NCBI GenBank assembly: GCA_002914845.1
Contig: JXTC01000027.1
Coordinates: 571,796 to 635,795 of the forward strand
Direction: 5' to 3'
DNA length: 64,000 nucleotides
Source: Trema orientale
Lineage: Eukaryota > Streptophyta > Magnoliopsida > Rosales > Cannabaceae
Positions 1 through 9,960 of the stretch are shown piece by piece. The notes under the pieces are model-generated. The model had not been told where the DNA came from. It saw nothing but the letters and a program-made list of their open reading frames with translations, and did no database searches. Within the stretch, counting starts at the first letter, position 1. Every line of letters starts with the position of its first letter. A program made the position numbers and the translations under genes.

Positions 1-172
1 CTTTGCTAATAGTGTTTATTCTCTGGGCGTGGCCCCTTGGACGTAGGTTATCGGGAGATAACTGAACCAAGTAAAAATATCTTGTGTTATTTTTATAATT
101 TCCGCATTATCACCTCACGTAATTAATTGAAAATTAATTGTATTCGGTAATACCTGATTAACGGACCTAACA
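1..172 (+). mobile_element. Ty1-copia LTR tail (partial)
   Basis: The window opens inside what looks like the right end of a plant copia LTR. It has the typical run with 'GGACGTAGG' followed by 'TCTTGTGTTATTTTTAT' and ends in CA at 171-172 (context 'GACCTAACA'). The left end lies outside the window, so the length and target duplication cannot be tested. The downstream bases do not clearly give a tRNA-Met primer-binding site, so this may be a solo or truncated LTR. The call rests on resemblance to LTR R-U5 regions. Confidence 0.5.
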
Positions 173-1034
173 GTGCTCTACAAGTTGCTCATATTTCTTC
201 TTAAGACTAGTTGGCCGACTTTCTCTCACAATATTGCTACCGTGTACCAGGTTTCTCACTTTCAATAACAAGATTGGACTCTCTTCTCAGAGCTTCATCT
301 TATGAGGGCATATTGGAGAAACTATTTAATTAATTTTGAAATCTGTAATATTTAGATTTTCTTACATTTAAGCTTTAGTTTTTCTTTCACTTATTTTATT
401 ATGTTTGAATTGTAATCTTTCTTCATTTAGAATATCTTATATAACCTGTATATATGCACAATTTCTTCGATGGAATGTCTATATTTTACTCATCTTTTTA
501 ATTTCTATATAAGGTCCTAATTTGCATTCTCATACAAGTTCAATGTTAATTCAATGCTCTTTTCTATCGAGGAAAAATAAGCAGTAACATTTTATTGAAA
601 TATTAGATCGAATTGTTTGGGGTTGAAGAAATTTGATGCTTCATATTTCAAATAGACAAGTTCATTCAAAAGAATATTAATTTTAACAAAAGTGAATGCA
701 TAACATCCAAAGATAACGAACCAAAGTCTTTGAAGATCCATTGTGAAGAAATCATGCTGTGTAGTTCATCATTTTCAGTATGCCATAAAAATATTCATAC
801 CAATGTACACCGTAGGAGAAGTTAATTACTAACCCCTGGGGGTGTTATCCGAAGTAGGAAACGATGTAAGTGAGCTAGGTGAACATGAAATTACTTTGCA
901 AGTCTCATGGAGTACTGTTTGAGAAGAATCAAAGTGACTTCCTCATCAAAATGAGAATTCTGATTCAAGGGGGGAAAAAAAAAAAGGAAAGGCTGTAAAT
1001 GGCTGATTAGCTATTTGACCATTTTTTTGCCTAA
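173..1034. other. AT-rich gene-free stretch
   Basis: No open frame with recognisable protein similarity, no tRNA-like structure and no clear paired repeat was seen. There is a short A-tract near 970-985. Nothing further can be supported. Confidence 0.5.
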
Positions 1035-1280
1035 AATTTAATAAATGACCAAGTTTATAAGTTTATAGCTAAATGTCCTACTCAATTAATGACAAAAATA
1101 AAAATACAACATATTTCGCAACTAAGTTTTAAAAAAAATAGACATTTAACTATAATTTTTAAAATATGGACATCTATTTTAACTAACTTAAAAATTGATC
1201 ATAGTTTTCTCTTAAATATTTTTTAAAGAGGGTTCATTTAGTTATAATATACAAAAGGGGTCATTTACTAATGAGGATAG
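1035..1280. mobile_element. MITE-like imperfect inverted repeat (family shared with 45.7 kb)
   Basis: The left part contains 'AATAAATGACCAAGTTTATA' and the right part, read on the minus strand, 'TAGTAAATGACCCCTTTTG', so the stretch folds back on itself. A related sequence with 'CAGTAAATGTCCCTTTGTC' lies near 45705. Boundaries and target duplication were not resolved. The element sits about 330 bp upstream of the RING-H2 gene. It could be a short Mutator-like or similar non-autonomous element. Confidence 0.4.
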
Positions 1281-1545
1281 AGAAAAGGGTCACCGCCCTA
1301 ATTTCACAACTAGAATCATAATTAATGGGCTTACACTTATAGACGGTCGGTTTTTTTTAGTTATTTTTTATTTTTATTTATTGGGGGCGGTGTCCTATTA
1401 GGCTTTGGAGGCATATCCTAGTCGGTTGTTTCATATTTATAAATACCTTGGCATCAATAACTTGCATTTTATGGATATATAGTAGCTAGTAATCTCTTTC
1501 CCTGGAATACATATTATCATACAAGACTCCGATTTTTATCAAACC

Positions 1546-1560
1546 CTTTATATATAATAT
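1546..1560 (+). promoter_or_regulatory. Probable TATA box of the RING-H2 gene
   Basis: 'CTTTATATATAATAT' lies about 55-65 bp upstream of the ATG at 1612, a plausible core promoter spacing with a short leader. This is pattern only; AT-rich DNA gives many such matches. Confidence 0.4.
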
Positions 1561-1611
1561 AACAAGTAGTACTCTCGTACTCTTGGAACGTTGTTCTGAT
1601 CAATCTCAAGC

Positions 1612-2475
1612 ATGGCTGCGTCAAACTCAGATCCGATGCTTATGTCCAATAACCATGGCTTGTTTATTGTCCAATCAAATCAAGATGATAATGATCCAAT
1701 TATTCTAAGTCGTCTCCACGACCAAAATGAATACTACTTTCTCTTCCGTCTAAACAATCGACTCGATAACGGCGTATCTACGTTCACACTGCCAAGTTCT
1801 CCTATAATATCCCGTCGCGAGTACTTTGCACATGCTCCATCCATTACTCGGGATATGCTCATCTCCCTACTCGTTGAGACCGCGTGTGTCGAATCTTATG
1901 CCTCCGAAATCGTCTCCAACGCCTCGGCTATGGCCTCAAACCCTAACTTTGCCAACTGTAGAGTACTAACCCTCACAGTCAATATTTTCACGCGAAGGAC
2001 TTCGCCTCTAGGTGAACCTATTGGGGTCCCTATTAGCGACGGGCTTCTCAACGAAGTAGAGATAAATGATCAGCAACCCTCTAATGATGATGATGAATCG
2101 CAAGAGAACGATGGATCTTCGTTCTTCGAAGAAGAGATGATTGCACCCAACATTAGCGACGGGATGGAGTATTATCTTTTGCAGGCCATCGCCCACTCTT
2201 TTGGCGAGTCGGAGGAATTTTTCAGGACTGTTCCGGCGAGTAAGTCGTCCGTGGAGGCACTTAAGGAGGCGAAAGTTGATGATTTAGGTGCTACGACAGT
2301 ACAACAATGCAGTATTTGTTTGGAAAAATTGTGGTTTGAGGAGGACATTAATAATATTAATGATAGTAAGGTGGTTCGGATGCCGTGCTCTCATCTTTAT
2401 CACACAGATTGTATCGTCGAATGGTTAGAGACTAGTCATTTATGCCCGTTGTGCCGTTATGCCATGCCAACTTAA
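1612..2475 (+). CDS. RING-H2 finger E3 ubiquitin-protein ligase (287 aa)
   Basis: Intronless frame with a C-terminal RING-H2 domain. The zinc ligands are C233, C236, C259, H261, H264, C267, C278 and C281, the C3-H2-C3 order of ATL/BTL-like ligases. These proteins bind an E2 enzyme and transfer ubiquitin to substrates. Just before the RING is the segment 'TVPASKSSVEALKEAKVD' (about 207-224), the PASKSSxEAL motif common upstream of RING-H2 domains in plant soluble ligases. Residues 156-176 form an acidic, probably disordered linker. I see no signal peptide or membrane helix, so a cytosolic or nuclear location is likely. The first 150 residues resemble no domain I know. The loop between C236 and C259 is long (22 residues) but within the family range. 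The start is the first ATG after a TATA-like box. The substrate cannot be predicted. Neighbours give no functional link. Confidence 0.88.
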   Translation: MAASNSDPMLMSNNHGLFIVQSNQDDNDPIILSRLHDQNEYYFLFRLNNRLDNGVSTFTLPSSPIISRREYFAHAPSITRDMLISLLVETACVESYASEIVSNASAMASNPNFANCRVLTLTVNIFTRRTSPLGEPIGVPISDGLLNEVEINDQQPSNDDDESQENDGSSFFEEEMIAPNISDGMEYYLLQAIAHSFGESEEFFRTVPASKSSVEALKEAKVDDLGATTVQQCSICLEKLWFEEDINNINDSKVVRMPCSHLYHTDCIVEWLETSHLCPLCRYAMPT

Positions 2476-2689
2476 TTGATCATACTCATTAGTTTGTGAG
2501 TATTTAGTTTATTTGGCTGTTCTCTGCAATCTATGTCCTATGAAATAGGATCACACTAGTACATACTAGTCAAAGTAGGATATTCGAAAATTTCATGATC
2601 AAATTGGTTAATTTCTGTGCTGTATATTTTCTTTGTGCAACTTTGAGTTTTATGGGAAATTAGACATTATATAGTAATTTTGAAAAATA

Positions 2690-3025
2690 TTTGAAAAATA
2701 CGGTGGTTTAAGTTTTTCTAAAGTACGGTACGATTTTTATTAGATAAATAATATTTTTTTCAAACTATTTAGAAAAATACTATTTTTTAAAATAGTAACT
2801 AATTTTTGGTAACCAGTTTCCAGAAACTGGTAACTCGTAACCAAAAATATTTATAATTGGTATATAACTGTTAACTAATAACCAGTAACAAGTTTTTAGA
2901 AACTGGTAACCAATAATTATTTTTAAAAAATAATACTTTTCTAATAAAAATCGTACGAAAATTTGAAAAAAAACTTGAGTTCTGTATTTTTGTAATTCTT
3001 TTAGTGTTTTATACGTAAAAGGCAA
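2690..3025. mobile_element. MITE with long inverted repeats, family A copy 1
   Basis: Both ends carry 'CGTACGATTTTTATTAG'-like sequence in inverted orientation: 'GGTACGATTTTTATTAG' near 2728 and 'CTAATAAAAATCGTACG' near 2941-2957. The interior has further palindromic 'GGTAACCAGTTTC...GAAACTGGTAAC' pairs. A second, diverged copy lies at about 45955-46290, which shows a mobile family rather than a chance fold-back. It has no coding capacity. The target duplication was not resolved. It lies about 215 bp downstream of the RING-H2 stop codon and could influence that gene's 3' end. Confidence 0.6.
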
Positions 3026-4085
3026 ATAAATTATGCAGTTATTCAAATTTAGGTCTCTTGGCTGATGACTAATGTGTAACCTTTTTGCGTCGATTGAAAG
3101 AAAGTACTTTTCCTAAAGTCGTGATCAAACTTCTCTGATATGAGGAAAACGGGAAACGTACGGTATTTAAAAACGTACGTAAGGATTCAGATTATTACTT
3201 GCCTTTTCTAATTGTCAGTGGGTGATGTGAAATCAAGAAAACCCAACAAGTTTGTGTCCGTGAAGATGAAAAAAGAAGAAAAGAAATTATTAAATAGATA
3301 TAAGGAAATTACCTAATTAATTTATACGCCAAGAGTAAGAGAAAAGAAAAGGTAAGCATGCATTATATATACAAAATAATGAAGAGAGAAAAAACACACC
3401 TTGATATTGCATGCGGAAGAGTTTACGATAGTGCCAAGTCGGATCTCTAAGTGAGCACGGGCTCTAAGCTTTACCATAGGAGGTCTCACAGTACTCTGAA
3501 TTGAACATCTCCTTCCATGCTCACCGTGAGTGGTGTTACTAGAACAACCACTATAATATCAATAACCCAAGAGCTTCACTCATTTAGAAGATTAGGGAGG
3601 AAGAGAGCACAGAAAATTGAGAGAGAATTCTTTTACATAGATCACATTTTCTTTTATTCCTCTGTTAGTTTTATATTTTCCCTGATAAAGGAAATTATAA
3701 GAATTGAATGTGCATATTCAAAATAGCACGTTCATACTCATCCTAATAGAAGGAATTGATCCTATTCACACTAGTCAAATGATATTGGGGCATACACCAC
3801 TATGAGCGGCGTAATTAGATTACATGCTAAAAGTCCAACAAATGAGATTAAGCAGTTTGGACTATATGGAGTGAGTTGGCCTATGTCTTTAAACTCTTTA
3901 CGAATACGCTTTCTCAAGCATACTTGATCACATTTTGCCATACAAAAGACTATTTTGAAAAGAGTTTTAAAACATAGGCAGTTCACTAATAGTCACAGGC
4001 CAATTTCTCTTCTTGCAAACTATTGCACATGTACAACTTACATTAGTAAATATAGACTCCATAAAAATGTTGATGTCCTGTATGT
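3026..4085. other. Gene-free stretch between the RING-H2 gene and the AMT cluster
   Basis: Only short open frames without recognisable similarity. The last 60-70 bp next to the AMT copy 1 stop codon are its 3' UTR: on the minus strand they match the sequence downstream of AMT copy 3. The rest is unexplained and may contain old LTR debris. Confidence 0.5.
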
Positions 4086-5465
4086 TCACCATTGTTCATC
4101 CTGTATACCTGTATACTTTCCACGAAGTGGAACATAATATTCTTTTGACAGAAGGTGCGCACGGTAGCCTCCATTACTAGAGATATTATCAAGGCCTGAT
4201 ATTTCTTTATCAAGAGGAATCCTCAAGATTCTAAACTTGTGTAGAATGTAAAAAAGTGGGCCCATCGTGACACTAACCCAGACCACAACCACCAAAAGCT
4301 CAATAATTTGGGCTGCAAGAAGACCCCATCCTCCACCCATTAAGAGACCAAAAGTCCTTGTTACACCACTTTCACCTGAAGTACTATAGGCTTGAACGAC
4401 GAATTCTTTCTTGGCAAACAAGCCTGTGAATATCAAGCCCCAAGCGCCACACCCACCGTGTAATTGGCCTGCCTCTAGTGGGTTGTCAAACTGGAGTTTT
4501 TGTGTCGAAACATTGAGCCCAATCAAAACAGACGCTGCGAAAAGCCCACAAACAACTGCAGCCCAAGGCTCAACCACAGAGCAACCAGATGAGATCGCCA
4601 CAAAGCCACTAAGCATTCCATTTGCAGCATCGAGTGCATCCCATTGGCCCACCAAAACCCGTCGGCCCAAGAAGGCGACGATTCCGGCACTCAAAGCAGC
4701 AATCGCAGTAACAACGGCAGCTCGGCCCATTAAAGCCCAATTAACTTGGTTGGTCGTAGCGCTTGAATAGGCCACAAAAATGTTACCAAACATGCCCAAA
4801 TAGAACCCAAACCACAACAAACTTAAGCCCAAAACAACCACCACAGCACCACGAACCATCATGGGCAAGGCCTTTTCACAAGCACTAACCCAGCCCATTT
4901 TTCTTGGGCCATCTATCAAAGAACCCCAAAGCCCAGAAACCCCACCCACCAAATGCACCACACCACTCCCGGCGAAATCAATCGCGCCGGAACCAAAGAG
5001 CAGCTCCGCCGAGCTAGGGCTCAGCGGGCCGTCCGGCGACCAAACCAAGTGGGCCACCACCGGGTACACGAAACAGGTGATGAAGATCGAGAACACGAGG
5101 TAAGCGCCGAAATGGGTTCTTCCGGCGACGGCGCCGGTGGCTACACCGGCGGCGGCCACGGCCGAAGCGCACCGGAAAAGAAAGAATCTCATGTGTTCGT
5201 CGAAAGAGCCTTCGGGATTCGAATCGTTAGCGTCGAAAAAGTTTGCGACGCCGCCGCCGCCGAAGAGGACGTAGAAGGTGAGGCTGCCGGAGACGGCGAC
5301 GAGGTTGATGAGGATTATGTTTGCGAATCGGACGGAGGCGTTGGCGCATAGAACGGCGAAAGTGAGCTGCGTTAGGAAGAGCAAGTAGGCGGAGAAGATG
5401 AGGTACGTGGTGGTGAACATGGAATCTCGGATAACAATACTCTCCCATACGGAGAGGAATGCCAT
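4086..5465 (-). CDS. AMT1-like: AMT1-type ammonium transporter, tandem copy 1 (459 aa), Phe gate lost
   Basis: Intronless, like most plant AMT1 genes, with hydrophobic segments across the whole length that fit the 11-helix trimeric Amt fold of the plasma membrane. Family signatures are present: 'AIDFAGSGVVHLVGG' (161-175), 'GCSVVEPWAAVVCG' and 'EAGQLHGGCGAWGLIFTG'. In E. coli AmtB numbering, D160 (here D163), W148 (W142) and the twin histidines H168 and H318 (H171, H336) are kept. Both pore-gate phenylalanines are gone. The QWAFA motif around F107 reads RCASA (S101), and the WYGFNPG motif around F215 reads FYLGMFG (G224 in the Phe position). The N-terminus is shorter than in typical AMT1, and the loop after the first membrane segment lacks about 3-4 residues. 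The C-terminal switch keeps GLD (424-426), but the usual phosphorylated Thr of the DMTRHGG motif is not recognisable. It may be a low-flux channel or a sensor; activity is unproven. Confidence 0.9.
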   Translation of the reverse strand: MAFLSVWESIVIRDSMFTTTYLIFSAYLLFLTQLTFAVLCANASVRFANIILINLVAVSGSLTFYVLFGGGGVANFFDANDSNPEGSFDEHMRFFLFRCASAVAAAGVATGAVAGRTHFGAYLVFSIFITCFVYPVVAHLVWSPDGPLSPSSAELLFGSGAIDFAGSGVVHLVGGVSGLWGSLIDGPRKMGWVSACEKALPMMVRGAVVVVLGLSLLWFGFYLGMFGNIFVAYSSATTNQVNWALMGRAAVVTAIAALSAGIVAFLGRRVLVGQWDALDAANGMLSGFVAISSGCSVVEPWAAVVCGLFAASVLIGLNVSTQKLQFDNPLEAGQLHGGCGAWGLIFTGLFAKKEFVVQAYSTSGESGVTRTFGLLMGGGWGLLAAQIIELLVVVVWVSVTMGPLFYILHKFRILRIPLDKEISGLDNISSNGGYRAHLLSKEYYVPLRGKYTGIQDEQW

Positions 5466-6175
5466 AATGAGGAGAAAACAGTACGTACTAATTATATTTA
5501 AGACGAGACAATTTTATTTGTATGTGTATGTGTGTGTGTCTGAGTATACATAGGCCATCAAGGTCAAGCTAGTTTGTGTATATTTGTGTGTGTGTGTTTA
5601 TATATCATAATTATGTACATACTCGTGCATGTATATCGAACATGTGTGGAGGGGAAGAAATCAAGTGCATTTGAGCTGTTGACCGGCCTTAATGGTTTTA
5701 TTTTAGTACCAAAATCGATATAGCGACTTCTTCTTGATTTTTTAGTTAATAGGAAAAAAAATAGAGAAGAAAAAATTGAAAAGATTTGCCATATATTTCC
5801 TCGAGAGAATCATATTGTTCGCGCGCCCTATAAATCTTTCATTTAAAATGATAAAATAAAAATCTTTCCTTGTATATACCCTTTCGCTGTCAAGTTCTAT
5901 TTCTTTCTTTCTTTTTCTTTGTGTATTTTTTTTTTTTATTGGATGAGTTGTCCAGTTCTATTTCCAAGAGAGAGATTATATTTTATTAGAAAAAAATTTC
6001 AGAATATATAATTTTTTTTCTTTTTGAAATGATGATCAAGATTCAAACGTGTATATATAATTTCTTAATTTTTTTCCAGCCCATTTTTTTAATGGATAAA
6101 TTATCGATTTAATTTTTAATTGACATAGTAGTGCGCATGTAATAACCCCAAAGTCTATACTTTCTTTCGTCTTCA
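5466..6175 (-). promoter_or_regulatory. Upstream region of AMT copy 1
   Basis: On the minus strand a TATA-like 'GATATATAAAC' lies at about 5597-5607, roughly 135 bp before the ATG. TG-rich tracts occur near 5520-5545 and 5584-5598. No specific regulator site can be supported from sequence alone. The region ends at the target duplication of the Mutator-like element. Confidence 0.35.
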
Positions 6176-7353
6176 ATTTCTTTTAGGACAAATTATATTT
6201 TTCCCCGAATTATTGATTTTATATATTTTTTCCACTGCATCGGTTTTTTTTTTTTTTGTTTTATGAATTCCCTCGTATGATCCATATGTCACAAAATTGG
6301 TCCTTCTGTCAAAATCTGTATAAGTTGATGGAAATGTGTCATAACAATTGCTTTTTACTTTTCTTTTAATAATGTATTCGAAAAAGAAAAGAATCATCTT
6401 TCTATCATCTCTTTCCCTTTTCACCTTCTCCTTCTCCATCATCCTCTTTGTTTTTCTAGCTGTTAATAATACACAACTCTTCTTCTCAAGCTTGAGAGCT
6501 TTGAGCCTGGAAGTTGGTCTCTCTGCTCTTAGAAATGTAACATCTATTGATTACCCACTCTCACTCATAATGACTTTGGTAGGGTCTTGTAAAACCCATG
6601 CCATTCCACCTTCGAAACTCTCTTAGTGATATCCAAAAATGGCCATCCTCATCACTCAGCTTCAATCATTGTCCATTTTTGGGTGATTTTCCTCTATTTC
6701 ATTGTTTCAATTTTATGTTTAAATGTGTAGATTTGTCTCATTTTGTTGTTTAGAAGTTTAAAATTTTTAGGTTGACTTTTTCATTTTTCCTTTCTAGTTG
6801 CAAAGAAACTCAGAATAAGAATTTTAAAAAAAGGAAAAAAATTAATGGGTTTTAACTTTTAGGTTTTGTGGCTGATTTATAGGAAAATCATATTTTTTTA
6901 AGTACTTTGGCTAGTTTAGGTCTAGAATTTGCAGCATTGTTTGAAATGTGGGATAAAATTAGGATGTGGGTATATATTTGTGGACTTGTGATGATGTTGA
7001 AGGAATTGAAGGAACTGAGTAGAGAAGACTGAAAAATTAACTTTCGGTTGAATTGTTAAAGAGAAAAGAGAAGGGAGAATGTGAAAGGTGAAAGAGATCA
7101 AATTGGAGAGTTTTTAATTTTTTTCAATTTTCTTCTGATTTTAGTTTAAATTTTTTAATAAATTAATTAAAGAGAAATTAGAAAATGTCGAAATGTCACT
7201 TTTCCGTTAATTTATACACAGACTTTGATAGAAGATCAATTTTTTGACAAATGAACAATACATGAGGAGTTCATGCAACAAAAATTAGTTCTGGGCAAAA
7301 GTATACAAAATCAATAGTTCGAGGGGTAAAATACAATTTGTCATTTCTTTTAG
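6176..7353. mobile_element. Non-autonomous Mutator-like element with 11-bp target duplication
   Basis: The element spans 6187-7342 (1156 bp). It begins GACAAATTATATTTTTCCCC and ends, read inward on the other strand, GACAAATTGTATTTTACCCC. The inverted repeats continue for roughly 150 bp with mismatches. The flanks are exact direct repeats ATTTCTTTTAG at 6176-6186 and 7343-7353. Long terminal inverted repeats plus a 9-11-bp duplication are the hallmarks of Mutator-like transposons. No transposase is present; the largest internal frame (6348-6626) is low-complexity and unrecognised. It inserted in the spacer between AMT copies 1 and 2, so after or alongside the gene duplication. Confidence 0.82.
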
Positions 7354-7380
7354 TTCCCTTTTCATTTCTTTACTCACATA

Positions 7381-7382
<2 letters not shown>

Positions 7383-7427
<45 letters not shown>
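7383..7427. repeat. (ATT)15 microsatellite
   Basis: Forty-five bases of uninterrupted ATT units, a likely length-variable marker within the AMT cluster. Confidence 0.95.
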
Positions 7428-8223
7428 TGAAAGGATCGTTATTATTATTTTTAGTTTTTACCAAACTCTTCAAATTTGGTTCACGTTTCCACATTGAGTA
7501 CCGTTAAATCGAGGAACAAAAATACATAACGAAAACTCGATTTCAACTGTCTTTTATGGAGAAGATACAAAAATGAAACTGAGTAATTAAAAGCTCTAAA
7601 TCCGATATCTGAATTAAAAAGCCACGTCAAGATTCACGTGTTGGATATTTTTTAATGCCCAATTTTTTCTGTAGATTAAGAGTTGCAACTTGCAAATATT
7701 CATGCAGCGTGTCCGTATCTCAAGCCGACCGATGAGCTTGACGTATATCTTGAAAGATATGAAAAGTACCAAATTGATTTAGAATAATACTTAATCAAAT
7801 CAGGAAGATATGACCCCAGCTATATGAGAGTTTAATTACAGAAGTTGCCTTATACTAAATCAGAAATCACAAATGTGGTGGATTGGGAATTTTTAATTAA
7901 TATTATCAAGTGGATATGATATGTTTGGAACAACAACTTAAGAAAATATTGGGTAATTTACAAAAGCATACATCCTCTATTTCAAAATTTAGTAGACATA
8001 TGTTCTTACTTTTCTTTGTTACTACAAATATAGAGCTTCCAACTTGAACTTGAAAGTAATAATTATAATTCCAAAGGGTTAATATATGCTTTCTTGGTCT
8101 TTCAAAAAAGTATATGCTTACTTGGACTGTTGTAATTACTGTGTTGACAAAAATATCACCATTTAATAAAATTGACCATGTTAAACGAAAAATGTAAAAC
8201 TCGTTTAAAATAATGAATTAGGC

Positions 8224-8251
8224 TTTTTTGTTTTTTGTTTTTTGTTTTTTG
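8224..8251. repeat. (TTTTTTG)4 tandem repeat
   Basis: Four exact 7-bp units in a row, read directly from the sequence. No function implied. Confidence 0.9.
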
Positions 8252-8577
8252 TAAATGAATTAGGTAATTGTTTTGCAGAATAACATTAACTTTCTTTCTA
8301 AAAATGACAATTTTTAAAATTTATTGCATCAGCTCTTAAATTTTTGAAACTGTTCTCAATAAGTTATAATGTAAATGCCCAAACACAATATTTGTCAAAT
8401 TATACAGTACGCACTTCAACCTAAGTATCAAAACTATGTCGTTTTGGTAAGAAATGAACCAAAACGAAAATAAATAAATAAATAAACAAATGAAAAGATC
8501 AATTTGTTGTTAATATCCACTAAAAGTTTATAAACACTGCATGATGGAATCCAGGAGAATTTCGGATATAATTTGGA

Positions 8578-9960
8578 TCAACATTGCTCATCCTGCATAC
8601 GTGTATAATCTCCATAATATCGAACATGGTTTTCTCTTGACTGAATATAGGCACACCCTCCACAGTAAGAGTCATAATCAAGGCTTGTAATTTCATCATC
8701 AACAGAAGTCCCCAAGATTCTAAGCTTGTGTAGAAAATAGAAAAGTGGACCCGTCGTCACACTAACCCAACCCACAATCACCAAAAGCTCAATTACTTGC
8801 GCTCCAAGCAAACCCCAGCCTCCACCCATTAAGAGTCCAAATGGCCTACTCACACTGCTATCACCTGAATGATTATAAGCTTGAATGACTAATTCTTTCT
8901 TGGCAAACAGCCCAGTAAATACCAAGCCCCAAGCACCACACCCACCGTATAATTGGGTTGCCTCTAATGTGTCGTTGAAATGGAGTTTTAGAGCTAGGAC
9001 ATTGAGCCCAACCAAGAGACACGCCGCCAAAACACCGCAAACAACTGCAGCCCATGGCTCTACGACTGAGCAACCCGATGAGATCGCCACAACACCACCA
9101 ATGACTCCAATACAAGCGTCTAGCTCATCCCAATGCCCCACTACAAACCGTTGACCCAAAACCGTGACGACTCCGGCTATCAAGGAAGCGACCGCAACGA
9201 CCGCCGCGGTCCGACTTAGTATAATCCAAGTTGTACCTTGATTCGTTGTGCTTGCATAGGCCTCAAAAACCTTGGAAAACCAATAATCCGGGTTGAACCA
9301 AAACCACCCAAACCACAACAATAGCAGTCCTAGAACCACCATCATGGCTCTATCGCCTACTCTGGGCAAGGCCTTTCTAGAATATTTCCTAAACGGGTCC
9401 ATTACTCCTCTTCGGCCTCCAATCATAGAGCCCAACATTCCAGCAATCCCACCCACCAAAGACACCAAACCACCACCGCCAAAATCAATTGCACCCGAAC
9501 CAAAGAGCAACTCGGTCGAGCTCGGACTAAGCCAGCCATCCGAAGACCAGACCCAGCGGGCCACCACCGGGTACACAACTCCGGAGATAGAGAAGGAGAT
9601 GACGAGGTGAGAACCAAACCGGGTTGTCATTGGGACCGAGCCGCTCGTTATGCCGGCTGCGGTTATGGCGAAAGCCCACTGTAGGAGAAAGAAGCTCACG
9701 TAGTCGTAAGAATACTCATCATCATCGATAGTATTATTATTGTTTCTAACAAGAGAGAACAAGGTTACGCTGCTGCTGCCGTCGCCGAATGCGAAAGGGA
9801 AGCCAAAGAGGTAGAAGAAGAGGCCTCCGGCCATGGCGACGACGTTGGCGAGGATTAGGTTTTTGGCTCGAACTGAGCCCGCGCAGTGCATGGCGTAGCC
9901 GAGCTGCATTAGGAAGAGCAAGTAGGACCATAAGATAACGAGGTACGAGATAGTGTTCAT
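8578..9960 (-). CDS. AMT1-like: AMT1-type ammonium transporter, tandem copy 2 (460 aa), both pore histidines lost
   Basis: Intronless AMT1-like membrane protein. It keeps 'AGSVRAKN', the QWAFA motif with the F107-equivalent (F97), the F215-equivalent (F222 in WFWFNP), W148-equivalent W138 and D160-equivalent D159. The twin histidines are replaced: the first reads Ser (S167, codon TCT at 9460-9462) in 'AIDFGGGGLVSLVGG', and the second reads Tyr (Y338, codon TAC at 8947-8949) in 'EATQLYGGCGAWG'. In Amt proteins these two histidines line the central pore and are needed for normal ammonium conduction. The open frame over 1.38 kb argues against simple decay. The C-terminal GMD switch reads SLD. 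The start differs from copies 1 and 3: the ancestral-position ATG at 10000 opens a 10-codon frame that stops, and translation must begin at the downstream ATG, which aligns with Met16 of copy 1. Possible roles are an altered-selectivity channel, a subunit of mixed trimers, or a sensor. Confidence 0.88.
   Translation of the reverse strand: MNTISYLVILWSYLLFLMQLGYAMHCAGSVRAKNLILANVVAMAGGLFFYLFGFPFAFGDGSSSVTLFSLVRNNNNTIDDDEYSYDYVSFFLLQWAFAITAAGITSGSVPMTTRFGSHLVISFSISGVVYPVVARWVWSSDGWLSPSSTELLFGSGAIDFGGGGLVSLVGGIAGMLGSMIGGRRGVMDPFRKYSRKALPRVGDRAMMVVLGLLLLWFGWFWFNPDYWFSKVFEAYASTTNQGTTWIILSRTAAVVAVASLIAGVVTVLGQRFVVGHWDELDACIGVIGGVVAISSGCSVVEPWAAVVCGVLAACLLVGLNVLALKLHFNDTLEATQLYGGCGAWGLVFTGLFAKKELVIQAYNHSGDSSVSRPFGLLMGGGWGLLGAQVIELLVIVGWVSVTTGPLFYFLHKLRILGTSVDDEITSLDYDSYCGGCAYIQSRENHVRYYGDYTRMQDEQC

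Larger units (their letters stand above)
7354..8577. other. Spacer upstream of AMT copy 1 / downstream of copy 2
   Basis: Contains a perfect (ATT)15 microsatellite at 7383-7427 and four exact TTTTTTG units at 8224-8251. No gene or structured RNA recognised. The final part (roughly 8500-8577) is the 3' untranslated region of AMT copy 2. Confidence 0.55.

Noticed and set aside
4411-5351. Several plus-strand open frames opposite AMT copy 1, and similar ones opposite copies 2 and 3
   Set aside because: They are antisense shadows of the conserved AMT coding frames. They have no recognisable domains and Pro/Thr-rich compositions typical of reverse reading.
6348-6626. 92-codon frame resembling a membrane peptide
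   Set aside because: It lies within the 6187-7342 Mutator-like element. Its hydrophobicity comes from T-rich sequence, with no family match.
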